Shown here in pieces: positions 26,201 to 34,005 of a DNA stretch of 64,000 nt (the stretch's first letter is position 1; every line of letters starts with the position of its first letter). This stretch comes from JBCBSZ01 sp039185015 (GTDB lineage: Bacteria; Actinomycetota; Acidimicrobiia; Acidimicrobiales; Poriferisodalaceae). The position numbers and the translations under genes are program-made. The stretch spans positions 35,936 through 99,935 of the forward strand of contig JBCDAU010000019.1 of assembly GCA_039185015.1 (NCBI GenBank), read 5' to 3'. The notes under the pieces are model-generated. The model was not told where the DNA came from. It was given only the letters and a program-made list of their open reading frames with translations, and ran no database searches.

Positions 26201-27306
26201 TCGTCGCCATCGACGACGACTCCTCGTCGGAGATCCTGGTGACCAGCGGATCGATCATCATCGACGACGAGCGCGTCAACCACGACGGCATCGAGTCCAT
26301 CGACGTGCTCGGCACCGGCGGCGACGACACGATCACGGTCGAGGCCGCCGGCCTCGCCGCCGCCGTCTCGACCCCGGTCGTCGTGGTCGACGGCGGCACC
26401 GGTACCGACACGCTGATCGTCGAGGCCGGCGGACTCGATGCGTCGGTCGACATCGGGGCCGGCCTCGTGAGCATCGAGGGCAAGGCGCCGATCTCGTTCA
26501 CCCGGGTCGAGTTCGTCCAGGTCCGCAACTCGCCGACCGACATCCCGGTGACGGCGACGTCGGGCTACTGGATGCTCGAGCGCAACGGCGTGATCCACCA
26601 CTTCGGTGCGGCCGCCGACCTGCCCGACGCGCCGGTCGTGGGCGACGCCGTCGACCTCGTGCCCACCCCCGACGGCCAGGGCGTGTGGGTCCTCGATAGC
26701 CAGGGCGGGGTCTACGCCCTCGGGACGGCACCCTTCTTCGGCTCCGCCGCAGGCACCGGCCTCGACGCCGGCGAGTCCTATCAGGCGATCTCGCCGACAC
26801 CCACGGGCCAGGGCTACTGGATCTTCACCAGCCGGGGTCGTGTCCTCGTGTTCGGTGACGCCGTCAACCACGGCGACCTGCTCGCCCTTCCGCTGAACGG
26901 CGCCATCATCGACGCCGTGCCGACCGTGTCGGGCGGCGGGTACTGGATGCTCGGCACCGACGGCGGCGTGTTCGCCCTCGGCGACGCCGTGTTCTACGGC
27001 TCGACCGGCGACATCGTGCTCAACCAGCCGGCGGTCGGCCTGGTGCCCGACCCGGACGGCGTCGGTTACTGGTTCGTGGCCAGCGACGGTGGCGTGTTCG
27101 CCTTCGAGTCCGACTTCCTCGGCTCGATGGGCGCCACGCCGCTCAACCAGCCGGTCAACGGCATGATCCCGTACGGCGACGGCTACCTGCTCGTGGCCAG
27201 CGACGGTGGCGTGTTCGTGTTCTCGAACCTGCCCTTCGTCGGGAGCCTGGGCGGTAACCCGCCGCCCAACCCGATCGTCGGGATCGCGGCCCCCGCCACC
27301 CCCTGA
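23203..27306 (+). CDS. Large secreted Calx-beta / Ca-binding / propeller-repeat surface protein
   Basis: Predicted exported protein of 1367 residues. The start is the GTG at 23203, with GGAGGG 7 bases upstream, giving a signal peptide (LILSLTLVAAALVIVPGSAGA). It is followed by about six Calx-beta-like modules of near 104 residues (SVSLP.SIDEGG...PVPVNDDD), a cadherin-like module with the pattern TAENTPVSVDVLGND, a Gly/Asp-rich stretch (GLGGNDSVAGGGGADLLRGG) resembling RTX calcium-binding repeats, a long region of beta repeats, and a C-terminal set of about six short units of the form YWMLGTDGGVFALGDAVFYG that probably close as a beta-propeller. No sortase signal or membrane anchor is seen. 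Adhesion or sheath formation is plausible but unproven. Confidence 0.85.
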   Translation: MQRLGKLILSLTLVAAALVIVPGSAGALSGGINVTVPPAIDEGGSGTVTVTRTGDTSLAATADVEIGAPGTVAGQPDGIVELSWTAGDATSRTFDIDVADDNLFNGARTISVDTTTDGPDGAVPSSTSITVNDDEVAPGVSVSLPASIDEGGTESVTLTRTGATAAALTAEVVIDLPGTLVASGSVSWAAGVTTAQDVDFTVAQNTIDDDGRSVGVVVTTPGVGGVSGDSGPVPVNDDDAAPGVSVALPTDIDEGGTESITLTRTGATGAALTADVVVALPGVLVGSGAVSWAAGETNAEIVDFTVPQDSIDNDGREVDVTVTTPGAGGTSGDTGPVPVIDDDGAAGVSVSLPSDIDEGGTETITLTRTGATGAALTATVVVGSAGVLASSGTVNWTAGETGVKTVDFTVPQDTLDNDGRSVTVAVTTAPTGPVSGDAGPVPVIDDDSAPGVSVVTVPDSIVEGTTGNVILARTGATGGTVSATVSVTNSVGQVSGSQTVTWDPGETGQRSVTILATDNSTFDGDRTINISVAASGGAPVTGSNDRTITAVDDESRVSFQQATINRDEDDATAVVNVIREGSVGALTVVLEITDPAGGVPATEGEDYVQPSPSALSLEWASGQSGARSLTIDLIDTVADAGDERFEVHFDTVPSGVAVASPSRTRVNLNNVANTAPTGASDGPVTTAENTPVSVDVLGNDSDADGHALTLVAGSGSVSGGSFTCLAGSNGECTFTPSAGFVGLAIFTYEASDGLDTTGPTNVSVAVGNGDAACSTESGELGTSGADDIVGDDDEDEVLCGLGGNDSVAGGGGADLLRGGPGDDTLVIEGADTLDGGTGADVGILTLGGGRDEVDVRDGEIIVNGEVVGFDNLSELRIDLGGGNDSVVITPSADVAVDIVGGGGFDRLTYNSGGLTGVVESSNSIEADGVAPVSFTQLEVVETDDRRFIGTTGADEVRVTGISQDLLIDLLGSGDLLEVSFGALDGLLTVQDTGAGGVDELVAIDDDSSSEILVTSGSIIIDDERVNHDGIESIDVLGTGGDDTITVEAAGLAAAVSTPVVVVDGGTGTDTLIVEAGGLDASVDIGAGLVSIEGKAPISFTRVEFVQVRNSPTDIPVTATSGYWMLERNGVIHHFGAAADLPDAPVVGDAVDLVPTPDGQGVWVLDSQGGVYALGTAPFFGSAAGTGLDAGESYQAISPTPTGQGYWIFTSRGRVLVFGDAVNHGDLLALPLNGAIIDAVPTVSGGGYWMLGTDGGVFALGDAVFYGSTGDIVLNQPAVGLVPDPDGVGYWFVASDGGVFAFESDFLGSMGATPLNQPVNGMIPYGDGYLLVASDGGVFVFSNLPFVGSLGGNPPPNPIVGIAAPATP
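23611..24546 (+). repeat. Three tandem 312-bp Calx-beta repeats
   Basis: Repeat units begin at 23611, 23923 and 24235, and a more diverged one at 24547. The period is exactly 312 bases (104 codons). Each unit has IDEGGTE.ITLTRTGAT near its start and GPVPV.DDD at its end. Confidence 0.8.
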
Positions 27307-27320
27307 TCGAACGGCGCGCA

Positions 27321-27349
27321 CCGCCCGGCCGGATCATTCGGTCGGGCGG
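27321..27349 (+). terminator. Hairpin after the Calx-beta gene
   Basis: An 11-base stem with one G-T pair (27321-27331 with 27339-27349) and a 7-base loop, 14 bases after the stop codon. It lies between convergent genes and may act in both directions, although no T-run follows. Confidence 0.5.
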
Positions 27350-27451
27350 GGTGGCGCATCGAGAGCCGGGCCGTCCCGCTCCGGCCGTCCCGCGCCGGCC
27401 GTCCTCGCCCCCGTGACCGGCCGGCGCGCCCGGCCGACAAGGGGCGCGGGC

Positions 27452-28318
27452 TCAGCCGAGGAGGGCGTGGCGTCGCCGCTGCACCAGCAGGGCGAGGCCG
27501 ACCACCACGTGCACGGCGATCCCGGCGATCACCAGCGTGCGGACGACATCGCTGCTGCCCCCGCCGCTCGGATCCGACGACGAGGCGATGGCGGCGGTCA
27601 CCAGCTCGGCGCTCTCGGCGATCGTCGTCTCCGTCGGCTCGTCCCCCGACGTTGCGCTGGTGGTCTCGGTCTCCGCGGCCTCGGTGGTCGCCGGCACCTC
27701 GGCCGCCGTCTCGTCGTCGGTCGCTTCACCGTCCTCGACGAGCGTCGTCTCGGGAGCGGTGGTCACGGAGGGGGCCGACGGAGTGCCGGCCGAGCCGCCG
27801 CCGGAGCTGCTCGACGATCCACCGCCGGAGGGGGCGGAGGACACGATGGTCGTCGTGCTGCCGACGGGGCGGATCGTCGTGCTCGTGACGCCGGGCTCAC
27901 CGTCGTCGTCGACCGTGGTCGTGGTCGTGGTCTCCGAGTCGTCGATGCACGCATCGCCGGTCACGACCCGGCCGTTCTTGACGCACACCCGGGTCGGCTC
28001 GGAGCTCGCCGGGGCGGTGGTGGTCGTGGTCGAGGTGCCCGGCGTCGTGGTCGACGTCGTCGAGGGCGGGACCGTGGTCGTCGTGGTCGTGGTCGTCGTG
28101 GTCGTGGTCGTGGTCGTCGTGGTCGTGGTCGTCGTCGTCGTGGCGGGCGTCGTCGTGGTGGTCGTGACCTCGCCACCGGTCACGGGAGGCGCCACGGTCG
28201 TGGTGGTCGGATCCTCGGCACCGATGTCCACGGCACCGACGACGGGCGCGGTGACGACGAGGGCCAACAGCGTCGCCGTGGCGACGGCGGGCCACGTGCC
28301 GAGCAGCGATCGCGTCAC
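27452..28318 (-). CDS. Secreted poly-Thr surface protein with C-terminal membrane anchor
   Basis: Not assignable to a named family. A signal peptide (TWPAVATATLLALVVTAPVVGA) is followed by a long Thr-rich stretch, including an unbroken run of more than 20 Thr. Two cysteines lie in VCVKNGRVVTGDACIDD. Then comes a Ser/Gly-rich and acidic region, and the end carries one hydrophobic helix (VVRTLVIAGIAVHVVVGLAL) with RRR after it. The frame is open to 28363, but the GTG at 28318 is preceded by TACCCT with an 8-base spacer, so I place the start there. The Thr runs are expected to be O-glycosylated or form an extended stalk across the envelope; this is inference. Confidence 0.75.
   Translation of the reverse strand: MTRSLLGTWPAVATATLLALVVTAPVVGAVDIGAEDPTTTTVAPPVTGGEVTTTTTTPATTTTTTTTTTTTTTTTTTTTTTTVPPSTTSTTTPGTSTTTTTAPASSEPTRVCVKNGRVVTGDACIDDSETTTTTTVDDDGEPGVTSTTIRPVGSTTTIVSSAPSGGGSSSSSGGGSAGTPSAPSVTTAPETTLVEDGEATDDETAAEVPATTEAAETETTSATSGDEPTETTIAESAELVTAAIASSSDPSGGGSSDVVRTLVIAGIAVHVVVGLALLVQRRRHALLG
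28071..28140 (+). repeat. Short tandem repeat coding for poly-Thr
   Basis: Nearly pure array of GTGGTCGTC/GTGGTC units, read on the minus strand as Thr codons (ACG/ACC). Such arrays change length easily by slippage, so the Thr run may vary between strains. Confidence 0.75.
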
Positions 28319-28326
28319 ATCGACGA

Positions 28327-28332
28327 AGGGTA
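28327..28332 (-). promoter_or_regulatory. -10 box TACCCT, leaderless start of the poly-Thr gene
   Basis: On the minus strand TACCCT ends 8 bases before the GTG at 28318, which supports this start over the longer frame. Confidence 0.5.
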
Positions 28333-28387
28333 CGACCGAACGCCGGGAGCTACCAGGCACCACCGTCGGTGCCGTCCTCAGCGCTCA

Positions 28388-29146
28388 TCACCACTCGTCG
28401 CCGGGCGACCGGGTCGATGCACGGGCGAGCCGGGGCGTTCGGGCACCCTGCAGGACGGTCCAGGCGGCGACGCCCCCGACGATCAGGAGGCCGGCGAGCA
28501 GCGGTACGACCAGGAACAGCAGGCCGTTCCCGCCGCCATCGAGTCGTCCGGCGGCCACCTCGCCCACCCCCGAGCTCTGCAGGCCCGACCCCTCACCGTC
28601 TTCCCCGGGCGTCGCCTCACCGGTCTCGACCGCCGCCGTCGAGCTGTCCGAGGGCGACTCGTCGCCGTCGGCGCCGACTGCGGGGGTGATCGTGATGCGC
28701 CCCGCTTCGTTGCGGACGACCGCGGAGCTGGTCGGAGCGTCGTCCTCGTCGTCCACGCCGGCGACCGCCACGGCCTCGGTCGTCGTCGGTGCGTCCGACG
28801 TGGTCGGCGCCTCGGTCGTGGTCGGGGCCTGGGTGGTGGGAGCAGCGGTGGTGGTCGGCGCTTCGGTCGTGGTGGGAGCGGTCGTGGTGGTGGGCGCTGT
28901 CGTGGTCGTGGTGGGCGCCGCGGTCGTGGTGGTCGGCGGCGTCGTGGTCGTGGTGGGCGCCGCGGTCGTGGTGGTGGGAGGCGGCGTCGTCGTGGTGGTC
29001 GGGGGTCGCACGGTCGTCGTGGTGACCTCGATGCAGACCTCGCCCTCGGGCGTGATGGTGCAGATCCGCTGCGCGCCGGCTGGACTGACCGCCGTCAACA
29101 ACCCACCGACAACGAGCGCGAGAGCGCCGAGGACACGCCACACCAT
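28388..29146 (-). CDS. Secreted Thr/Pro-rich surface protein with C-terminal membrane anchor
   Basis: Second member of a pair with the same plan as its downstream neighbour: signal peptide (VLGALALVVGGLLTAVSPAGA), a short part with two cysteines (RICTITPEGEVCIEV), a long TTT/PTT repeat linker, an acidic/Ser-rich region and one hydrophobic helix (LLFLVVPLLAGLLIVGGVAA) near the end. The ATG at 29146 is preceded by TAGCCT with a 7-base spacer, again a leaderless arrangement; an earlier TTG in frame is less likely. The stop lies 69 bases before the next start on the same strand. Function unknown; both may be envelope stalks. Confidence 0.75.
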   Translation of the reverse strand: MVWRVLGALALVVGGLLTAVSPAGAQRICTITPEGEVCIEVTTTTVRPPTTTTTPPPTTTTAAPTTTTTPPTTTTAAPTTTTTAPTTTTAPTTTEAPTTTAAPTTQAPTTTEAPTTSDAPTTTEAVAVAGVDDEDDAPTSSAVVRNEAGRITITPAVGADGDESPSDSSTAAVETGEATPGEDGEGSGLQSSGVGEVAAGRLDGGGNGLLFLVVPLLAGLLIVGGVAAWTVLQGARTPRLARASTRSPGDEW

Positions 29147-29153
29147 GGTCCAC

Positions 29154-29159
29154 AGGCTA
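29154..29159 (-). promoter_or_regulatory. -10 box TAGCCT, leaderless start
   Basis: On the minus strand TAGCCT ends 7 bases before the ATG at 29146. Confidence 0.5.
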
Positions 29160-29216
29160 CGCCCGAAGGGGGGTGGCAACCACCTCGCGGCATGCCGCTG
29201 TAGCGGTCGGGCCGAG

Positions 29217-29222
29217 TACCGT
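29217..29222 (+). promoter_or_regulatory. -10 box TACCGT, leaderless start of the M24 peptidase gene
   Basis: TACCGT ends 7 bases before the ATG at 29230. It is divergent from the TAGCCT box at 29154-29159. Confidence 0.5.
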
Positions 29223-29229
29223 CGGTGCC

Positions 29230-30333
29230 ATGATCGGTGACGAGGTGTTCCTCCGGCGACTCGAGCGAGTCCGGGAGCGACTCACCGTGCTCGACCTCGA
29301 CGCGCTGCTGCTGTCCGTGGGCGCCGATCTCCCGTACCTGACCGGCTACCAGGCCATGCCGCTCGAGCGGCTGACCATGCTCGTCGTGCCCCGGTCGGGC
29401 GACCCCGTCCTGGTCGTGCCCGAGCTCGAAGCGGCCCGCGTCGAGCGCCGCCCGGCGGTCTTCGGCGTCGAGACCTGGGGCGAGACCGACGATCCGATCG
29501 AGCGGGTCGACGCGCTCCTCGGAACCTCCCGGCGGGCGGCGATCGGCGACCAGACCTGGGCGCAGTTCGTCGTCGCCCTGCTCGCTCAGCGTCCGAGGCT
29601 CGAGCTCGTCCGTGGCAGCGAGGTCACGGCGCCGTCCCGGACGGTCAAGGACGCCGCCGAGGTCGAGGCCCTCCAGGCTGCTGCGGCCGCCGCCGATGCC
29701 GTGCAGCAGCAGCTGCGCGACGGTGCCATCCCGCTCGAGGGTCGCACCGAGGCCGCCGTGGCGGCCGACATCTCGCGCGGGCTGGTCGACGCCGGCCACG
29801 ACCACGTCAACTTCACGATCGTCGCCTCCGGGCCCAACGCCGCCAGCCCCCACCACGAAGCCGGCGACCGGGTGATCCGCAAGGGCGAGAACGTGCTCTT
29901 CGACATCGGCGGCACCCGCGACGGGTACTGCTCCGACATCACCCGCAACGTGCACCTGGGCGAGCCTCCAGCCGAGTTCGTCCGGCTCTATGACGTCCTC
30001 CACGAGGCGCAGGCGGCGGGCGTCGCGGCCGCAGTCGCCGGCACTCCCGCCCAGGACATCGACCGGGCCTGCCGCGAGCGGATCGCCGACGCCGGCTTCG
30101 GCAAGGAGTTCGTGCACCGCACCGGGCACGGCATCGGCATCGACGCCCACGAGGAGCCGTACATCGTCGAGGGCAATGAGCAGCCGGTCGCGGTCGGCAA
30201 CGCCTTCTCCGTCGAGCCGGGCATCTACGTGCCCGACACCTGGGGTGCCCGCATCGAGGACATCGTGGTCGTGACCGAGGACGGCCCCCTCGCCCTCAAC
30301 CGCGTCGATCACGCGCTCGCCGTGATCGACTGA
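29230..30333 (+). CDS. M24 family metallopeptidase (Xaa-Pro aminopeptidase-like)
   Basis: Cytoplasmic dimetal aminopeptidase that removes an N-terminal residue before proline, or a related creatinase-fold hydrolase. Seen: an N-terminal creatinase-type domain (LDALLLSVGADLPYLTGY), and a C-terminal pita-bread domain with the two Asp ligands in FDIGGTRDGYCSDITRN, the His ligand in HRTGHGIGIDAHE and the two Glu ligands in VEPGIYVP and ARIEDIVV. The 367-residue length is normal. The ATG at 29230 is chosen because of the -10 box with a 7-base spacer. It is followed by a membrane protein 11 bases downstream. Confidence 0.92.
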   Translation: MIGDEVFLRRLERVRERLTVLDLDALLLSVGADLPYLTGYQAMPLERLTMLVVPRSGDPVLVVPELEAARVERRPAVFGVETWGETDDPIERVDALLGTSRRAAIGDQTWAQFVVALLAQRPRLELVRGSEVTAPSRTVKDAAEVEALQAAAAAADAVQQQLRDGAIPLEGRTEAAVAADISRGLVDAGHDHVNFTIVASGPNAASPHHEAGDRVIRKGENVLFDIGGTRDGYCSDITRNVHLGEPPAEFVRLYDVLHEAQAAGVAAAVAGTPAQDIDRACRERIADAGFGKEFVHRTGHGIGIDAHEEPYIVEGNEQPVAVGNAFSVEPGIYVPDTWGARIEDIVVVTEDGPLALNRVDHALAVID

Positions 30334-30344
30334 CGTCGACGCAC

Positions 30345-31205
30345 GTGGTCAGCCTCGACGCCGCCACGGTCCTGCTCCAGTGGGCGACCGGCGGGATGCT
30401 CTTCCTCTGGGTGACGACCCGCCACCGGCTGGTCTCGCTCGGCTACGGCTGGTTGATGCGGGGCATCTTCCTGGTGTTCGCAGGGATCGCGCTGTGGATC
30501 GGCATCGCCTACGAGACGGTCCTGCTGCGCGAGCTGGCCACCGCCGGGCTGATCGTGACGACCGGTGCCGGGCTCGTCACCTCGATCACCAGGCGACGTG
30601 CCGGCGTGTCCCAGGCACGAGCTGAGCACGATCGCCGCAGCGAACGGGTCGCCGCGATGACCGGCATCGAGCGGACCGGTGCGCAGGACGACGATGACGA
30701 TGATGATCGAGGCCCCGAGTTCGATCCGATCCTCGACCTGATCCCCGCGCTCATCGGGCTGATCGGTGTGGTCGCCGCCGGTTTCGAGGCCGGCGACGCG
30801 CTCATCGCGGTGCCCCGCCTCGTCGCCGGAGCGCTGTTCCTCGGCGCCGTGTCCGATGCGATGCTCCTCGGGCACTGGTACCTCGTGCAGCCGGGCATGC
30901 CACGGGCTCCGCTGATCGAGCTCGTGAGGTGGACCGGCTGGATCTGGCCCTTCGAGGTCGCCTTCCTGTTGTTGCCGACGGGGATGATCTCCGTGCTGAA
31001 CGGCGACATCGACGACGCGTACGGGGGGATGCTCGGCTGGTTCTGGGTGGCGTGCGCGGTCTTCACCATCGGCTTGGTGTTCGTGACGATGGCAGCGCTG
31101 CGGGAGCGGTACTACTCGGCCGTCATGGCCGCCACGGGACTGCTCTACCTGGCGATCCTCACCGCCTTCGGCACCGACCTCGTCGCCCGGGCGATCCTTG
31201 CCTGA
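30345..31205 (+). CDS. Polytopic membrane protein of unknown function
   Basis: 286 residues with about seven or eight hydrophobic helices. Three lie before a cytoplasmic-looking loop rich in Arg and then Asp (AQDDDDDDDRGPEFD), and four or five after it. I see no transporter signature, P-loop or enzymatic motif. It starts with a GTG 11 bases after the peptidase stop and overlaps the start of the ligase gene by 8 bases, so it is probably transcribed with both. The sequence around HWYLVQPGMPRAPLIELVRW and ERYYSAVMAATGLLYLAIL is the best part for a family search. Confidence 0.75.
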   Translation: MVSLDAATVLLQWATGGMLFLWVTTRHRLVSLGYGWLMRGIFLVFAGIALWIGIAYETVLLRELATAGLIVTTGAGLVTSITRRRAGVSQARAEHDRRSERVAAMTGIERTGAQDDDDDDDRGPEFDPILDLIPALIGLIGVVAAGFEAGDALIAVPRLVAGALFLGAVSDAMLLGHWYLVQPGMPRAPLIELVRWTGWIWPFEVAFLLLPTGMISVLNGDIDDAYGGMLGWFWVACAVFTIGLVFVTMAALRERYYSAVMAATGLLYLAILTAFGTDLVARAILA

Positions 31206-32142
31206 GCTCCCGGTCGCCCCGATGCTGGCAACCCCGGGCGAGCTGCCGTCCGGCGAGGGGTGGTGGTCCGAGATCAAGTGGGACGGGATCCGGGCGATCG
31301 TGCGCATCGACGGTGACGGCGGGTGGGGCGTGTGGACCCGCAACGGCATCGACCGGACCGTCGCCTGGCCCGAGCTGGCCGGACTGGTCGAGCAGTTCGG
31401 GTCGACCTCGGCGGTGCTCGATGGCGAGCTGGTCGTGCTCGACGGCGACGGCCGGCCCGACTTCGGGTTGATCCAGCATCGGATGCACACCTCCCGCGCC
31501 GCCGACGCCGAGCGGCTGGCGGAGGAGCTGCCGGTCACGCTCCTCGCCTTCGATCTGCTCGAGCTCGGTGAGCAGTCGTTGGTCGACCTGCCGCTGCGTG
31601 AACGTCGCCGGCTGCTCGAGGCGCTCGAACTGGACGGCCCGGCGTGGCGGACCTCGCCGGTGTATCCGGACGGCGGCAGCGAGCTGCTCGCGGTCGCCGA
31701 GGAGCGTGGCCTGGAGGGCATCGTCGTGAAGCGGGCCGACTCGCGCTATCGCCCGGGGCGCCGTTCGCCCGACTGGCGCAAGGTCAAGGTCGACCGGCGC
31801 GACACCTTCGTGATCGGAGGGTGGTTCGCCGGCACCGGCCGTCGAGAGGAGACGATGGGTGCGCTCGCCCTCGGCCAACCCGTCGACGACGCCCGACCCC
31901 ACGAGCTGCGCTTCGTCGGGCGGGTCGGGACCGGGTTCCGCGATGCCGACCTGGCCGACCTCCGGGGCCGGTTGGACGCCCTCGCGGCGACGACGAGCCC
32001 CTTCGTCGAGGGGCGCCCCGACACCGGCCTGCGGCCGGTGCAGGCGGAACTGGTCTGCTCTGTTCGCTACGGTGAGTGGACGAAGGACGGGGTGTTGCGA
32101 CACCCCGTGTTCCTCGGGCTGGTCGACGAGCCCGGGGAGTGA
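31198..32142 (+). CDS. ATP-dependent DNA ligase (LigC/LigD ligase-domain type)
   Basis: Seals nicks or ends with ATP, through a ligase-adenylate intermediate. Seen: the nucleophile Lys27 in EIKWDGIRA (motif I), RNGIDRT (motif Ia), LDGELVVLDGDG (motif III), FDLLEL (motif IIIa), LEGIVVKRADSRY (motif IV) and WRKVKVDRR (motif V), then an OB-fold region. At 314 residues it is a stand-alone ligase without polymerase or nuclease domains. The TTG start overlaps the membrane-protein stop region by 8 bases; an ATG eight codons in would lose the conserved PMLA N-terminus. It is the first gene of the end-joining operon. Confidence 0.92.
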   Translation: MPELPVAPMLATPGELPSGEGWWSEIKWDGIRAIVRIDGDGGWGVWTRNGIDRTVAWPELAGLVEQFGSTSAVLDGELVVLDGDGRPDFGLIQHRMHTSRAADAERLAEELPVTLLAFDLLELGEQSLVDLPLRERRRLLEALELDGPAWRTSPVYPDGGSELLAVAEERGLEGIVVKRADSRYRPGRRSPDWRKVKVDRRDTFVIGGWFAGTGRREETMGALALGQPVDDARPHELRFVGRVGTGFRDADLADLRGRLDALAATTSPFVEGRPDTGLRPVQAELVCSVRYGEWTKDGVLRHPVFLGLVDEPGE

Positions 32143-32164
32143 GGTCGGACGAAGGACGATCCCG

Positions 32165-33100
32165 ATGCCCAGAGCGGTGTGGAACGGTGCCATCAGCTTC
32201 GGTCTGGTGACGATCCCGGTGAAGCTCTACAACGCGGTCTCCCGCAAGTCGGTGCGCTTCAACCAGCTCGACGATCGCACCGGTGCCCGGATCAAGTACC
32301 AGAAGGTGTCCGCCGAGACGGGCGAGGAGGTGCCTGCCGACCACATCGTGCGGGGTTGGGAGTTCGCCAAGGGGCAGTACGTGCTCGTCGACGACGACGA
32401 GCTGCAGGCGATGGCCCCGAGCGGCGGCAAGGCGATCACGATCGAGGCGTTCGTGCCCCTGGACCAGATCGATCCGGTGCTGTGGGACAGCGCTCACTAC
32501 GCGGCGCCGGATCCGGGGTTCGAGAAGGCGTACGCGCTGCTGCTGAAGGCGCTCGAACGGTCCGGTCGCGTCGCCGTGTCGCAGTACGTGCGGGGTGGCA
32601 AGCAGTACCTCGCTGCGTTGCGTCCCAACGCCGGCAAGCTCGACGTCTGCACCATGGTCTGGGCCGACGAGGTCGTCGATCCGGCCGCGGTCGATGGGCT
32701 CGACACCGTCGCCGAGGTCGAGGTCTCCGATGCCGAGCTGGCGATGGCGGACCAGCTGATCGAGCAGCTGATCGGCGACTTCGAGCACGACACCTTCCGC
32801 GACTCGTACCGGGAGGAGCTGGTCGCGCTGTTGCAGCGCAAGGCTGCCGGTGAGGAGATCGTCGCGCCGGCCGAACCGGTCGCCGGTGGCGACGACAAGG
32901 TCGTCGACCTCCTGGCCGCGCTCGAGGCCAGCGTCGCCGCCGCCAAGGCAGCACGGTCGGTCGACGCCGACGAGGAGTCGGCCGCCGAGGCCACGGCGGC
33001 CAAGCCGAAGAAGAAGCGGGCTGCCCGGAAGCGCACGGCCAAGAAGGCCTCGGCGAAGAAGGCGGCGGCCAAGCGGGCGGCCGCCCGCAAGTCGGCCTGA
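32165..33100 (+). CDS. ku: Ku protein, DNA end-binding
   Basis: Bacterial Ku binds double-strand break ends as a homodimer and recruits ligase for non-homologous end joining. Seen: the conserved N-terminus RAVWNGAISFGLVTIPVKLY, HIVRGWEFAKGQYV, then RVAVSQYVRGGKQYLAALRP and the C-terminal core YREELVALLQRKAAGEEI. After it lies a low-complexity tail rich in Lys and Ala (KKKRAARKRTAKKASAKKAA), which in other actinobacterial Ku proteins promotes DNA binding. The ATG at 32165 has GAAGGA upstream. It sits 22 bases after the ligase and 11 bases before the LigD-type polymerase. Confidence 0.95.
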   Translation: MPRAVWNGAISFGLVTIPVKLYNAVSRKSVRFNQLDDRTGARIKYQKVSAETGEEVPADHIVRGWEFAKGQYVLVDDDELQAMAPSGGKAITIEAFVPLDQIDPVLWDSAHYAAPDPGFEKAYALLLKALERSGRVAVSQYVRGGKQYLAALRPNAGKLDVCTMVWADEVVDPAAVDGLDTVAEVEVSDAELAMADQLIEQLIGDFEHDTFRDSYREELVALLQRKAAGEEIVAPAEPVAGGDDKVVDLLAALEASVAAAKAARSVDADEESAAEATAAKPKKKRAARKRTAKKASAKKAAAKRAAARKSA

Positions 33101-33111
33101 GCTCGCCAGCC

Positions 33112-34005
33112 GTGGCCGACGCCACGATCGTCGAGGTCGGTGGGCGGCAGCTGCGACTGACCAACCTCGACAAGGTCCTCTACCCCGAGACGGGCACGAC
33201 CAAGGCCGAGGTCATCGACTACTACGCACGGATCGCGCCCGCGATGGTGCCGCACGTCGCCGGACGGCCACTGACGTTCCGTCGATGGCCCAACGGCGTC
33301 GAGCAGTCGGCCTTCTTCGAGAAGAACTGCCCCGGCCATGCGCCGGACTGGGTGCCCCGACTCGACGGCCCCGGTGACGTCCGCTCCTGCGGCCTCGACG
33401 AGCAGGCCGCCCTGGCCTGGGCCGGTAACCAGGCGGCGCTCGAGATCCACGCCCCGATGTCGCGGGCGGGGGCGCTCGACGAGCCCCTCGCCCTGGTGCT
33501 GGACCTCGATCCCGGACCCCCGGCCGACATCGTCACGTGCGTCGAGGTCGCGGTCGCCATCCGGGCGGTCCTGGACACCGTTGATCTGGTGTCGGTGCCC
33601 AAGACGTCGGGCTCGAAGGGGATGCAGCTCTACGTCCCGCTCAACGGCGGTGCCGACTACGAGACCACATCGTCGTTCGCGCTCGCGCTGGGCCAGCTGC
33701 TGGAGCGGCAGCGACCCGAACTGGTGCTCACCGACATGACGAGGTCGTTGCGCCCGGGCAAGGTGCTCATCGACTGGAGCCAGAACTCGTTCCACAAGAC
33801 GACGATCGCTCCGTACTCGCTCCGGGGCCGCGCTCGGCCGACCGTGTCGACACCGGTCACCTGGGACGAGCTCGAGGCGGCGACGAGCGCCGACGACCTC
33901 ACCTTCGAGGCCGCTGACGTGCTGGCTCGCGTTGAGCACCACGGCGACCTGTTCGCCGACGTCGTCGAGCTCGAGCAACGGCTGCCCCAGCGGGGCGGCG
34001 GCTGA
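33112..34005 (+). CDS. LigD-type NHEJ polymerase/primase domain protein
   Basis: Stand-alone polymerase of the LigD/PolDom type that fills gaps and adds nucleotides at break ends during end joining. Seen: LTNLDKVLYPETGTTKAEVI and RPLTFRRWPNGV at the N-terminus, the metal-binding Asp pair in VLDLDPGP, SGSKGMQLYVPL, and the third metal Asp in GKVLIDWSQNS with HKTTIAPYSLRGR after it. Length (297) fits a free-standing domain. The GTG start lies 11 bases after the Ku stop. Together with the ligase and Ku it makes a complete but split NHEJ unit. Confidence 0.92.
   Translation: MADATIVEVGGRQLRLTNLDKVLYPETGTTKAEVIDYYARIAPAMVPHVAGRPLTFRRWPNGVEQSAFFEKNCPGHAPDWVPRLDGPGDVRSCGLDEQAALAWAGNQAALEIHAPMSRAGALDEPLALVLDLDPGPPADIVTCVEVAVAIRAVLDTVDLVSVPKTSGSKGMQLYVPLNGGADYETTSSFALALGQLLERQRPELVLTDMTRSLRPGKVLIDWSQNSFHKTTIAPYSLRGRARPTVSTPVTWDELEAATSADDLTFEAADVLARVEHHGDLFADVVELEQRLPQRGGG

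Noticed and set aside
25411..27321. Minus-strand frame of 636 codons opposite the propeller repeats
   Set aside because: Repeating AVGHEPVT-type sequence is the antisense of the DGGVFAFG repeats.
28071..29030. Repeat-dense stretch that could suggest a CRISPR array
   Set aside because: Units are 6-9 bases without spacers and encode Thr runs; there are no cas genes.
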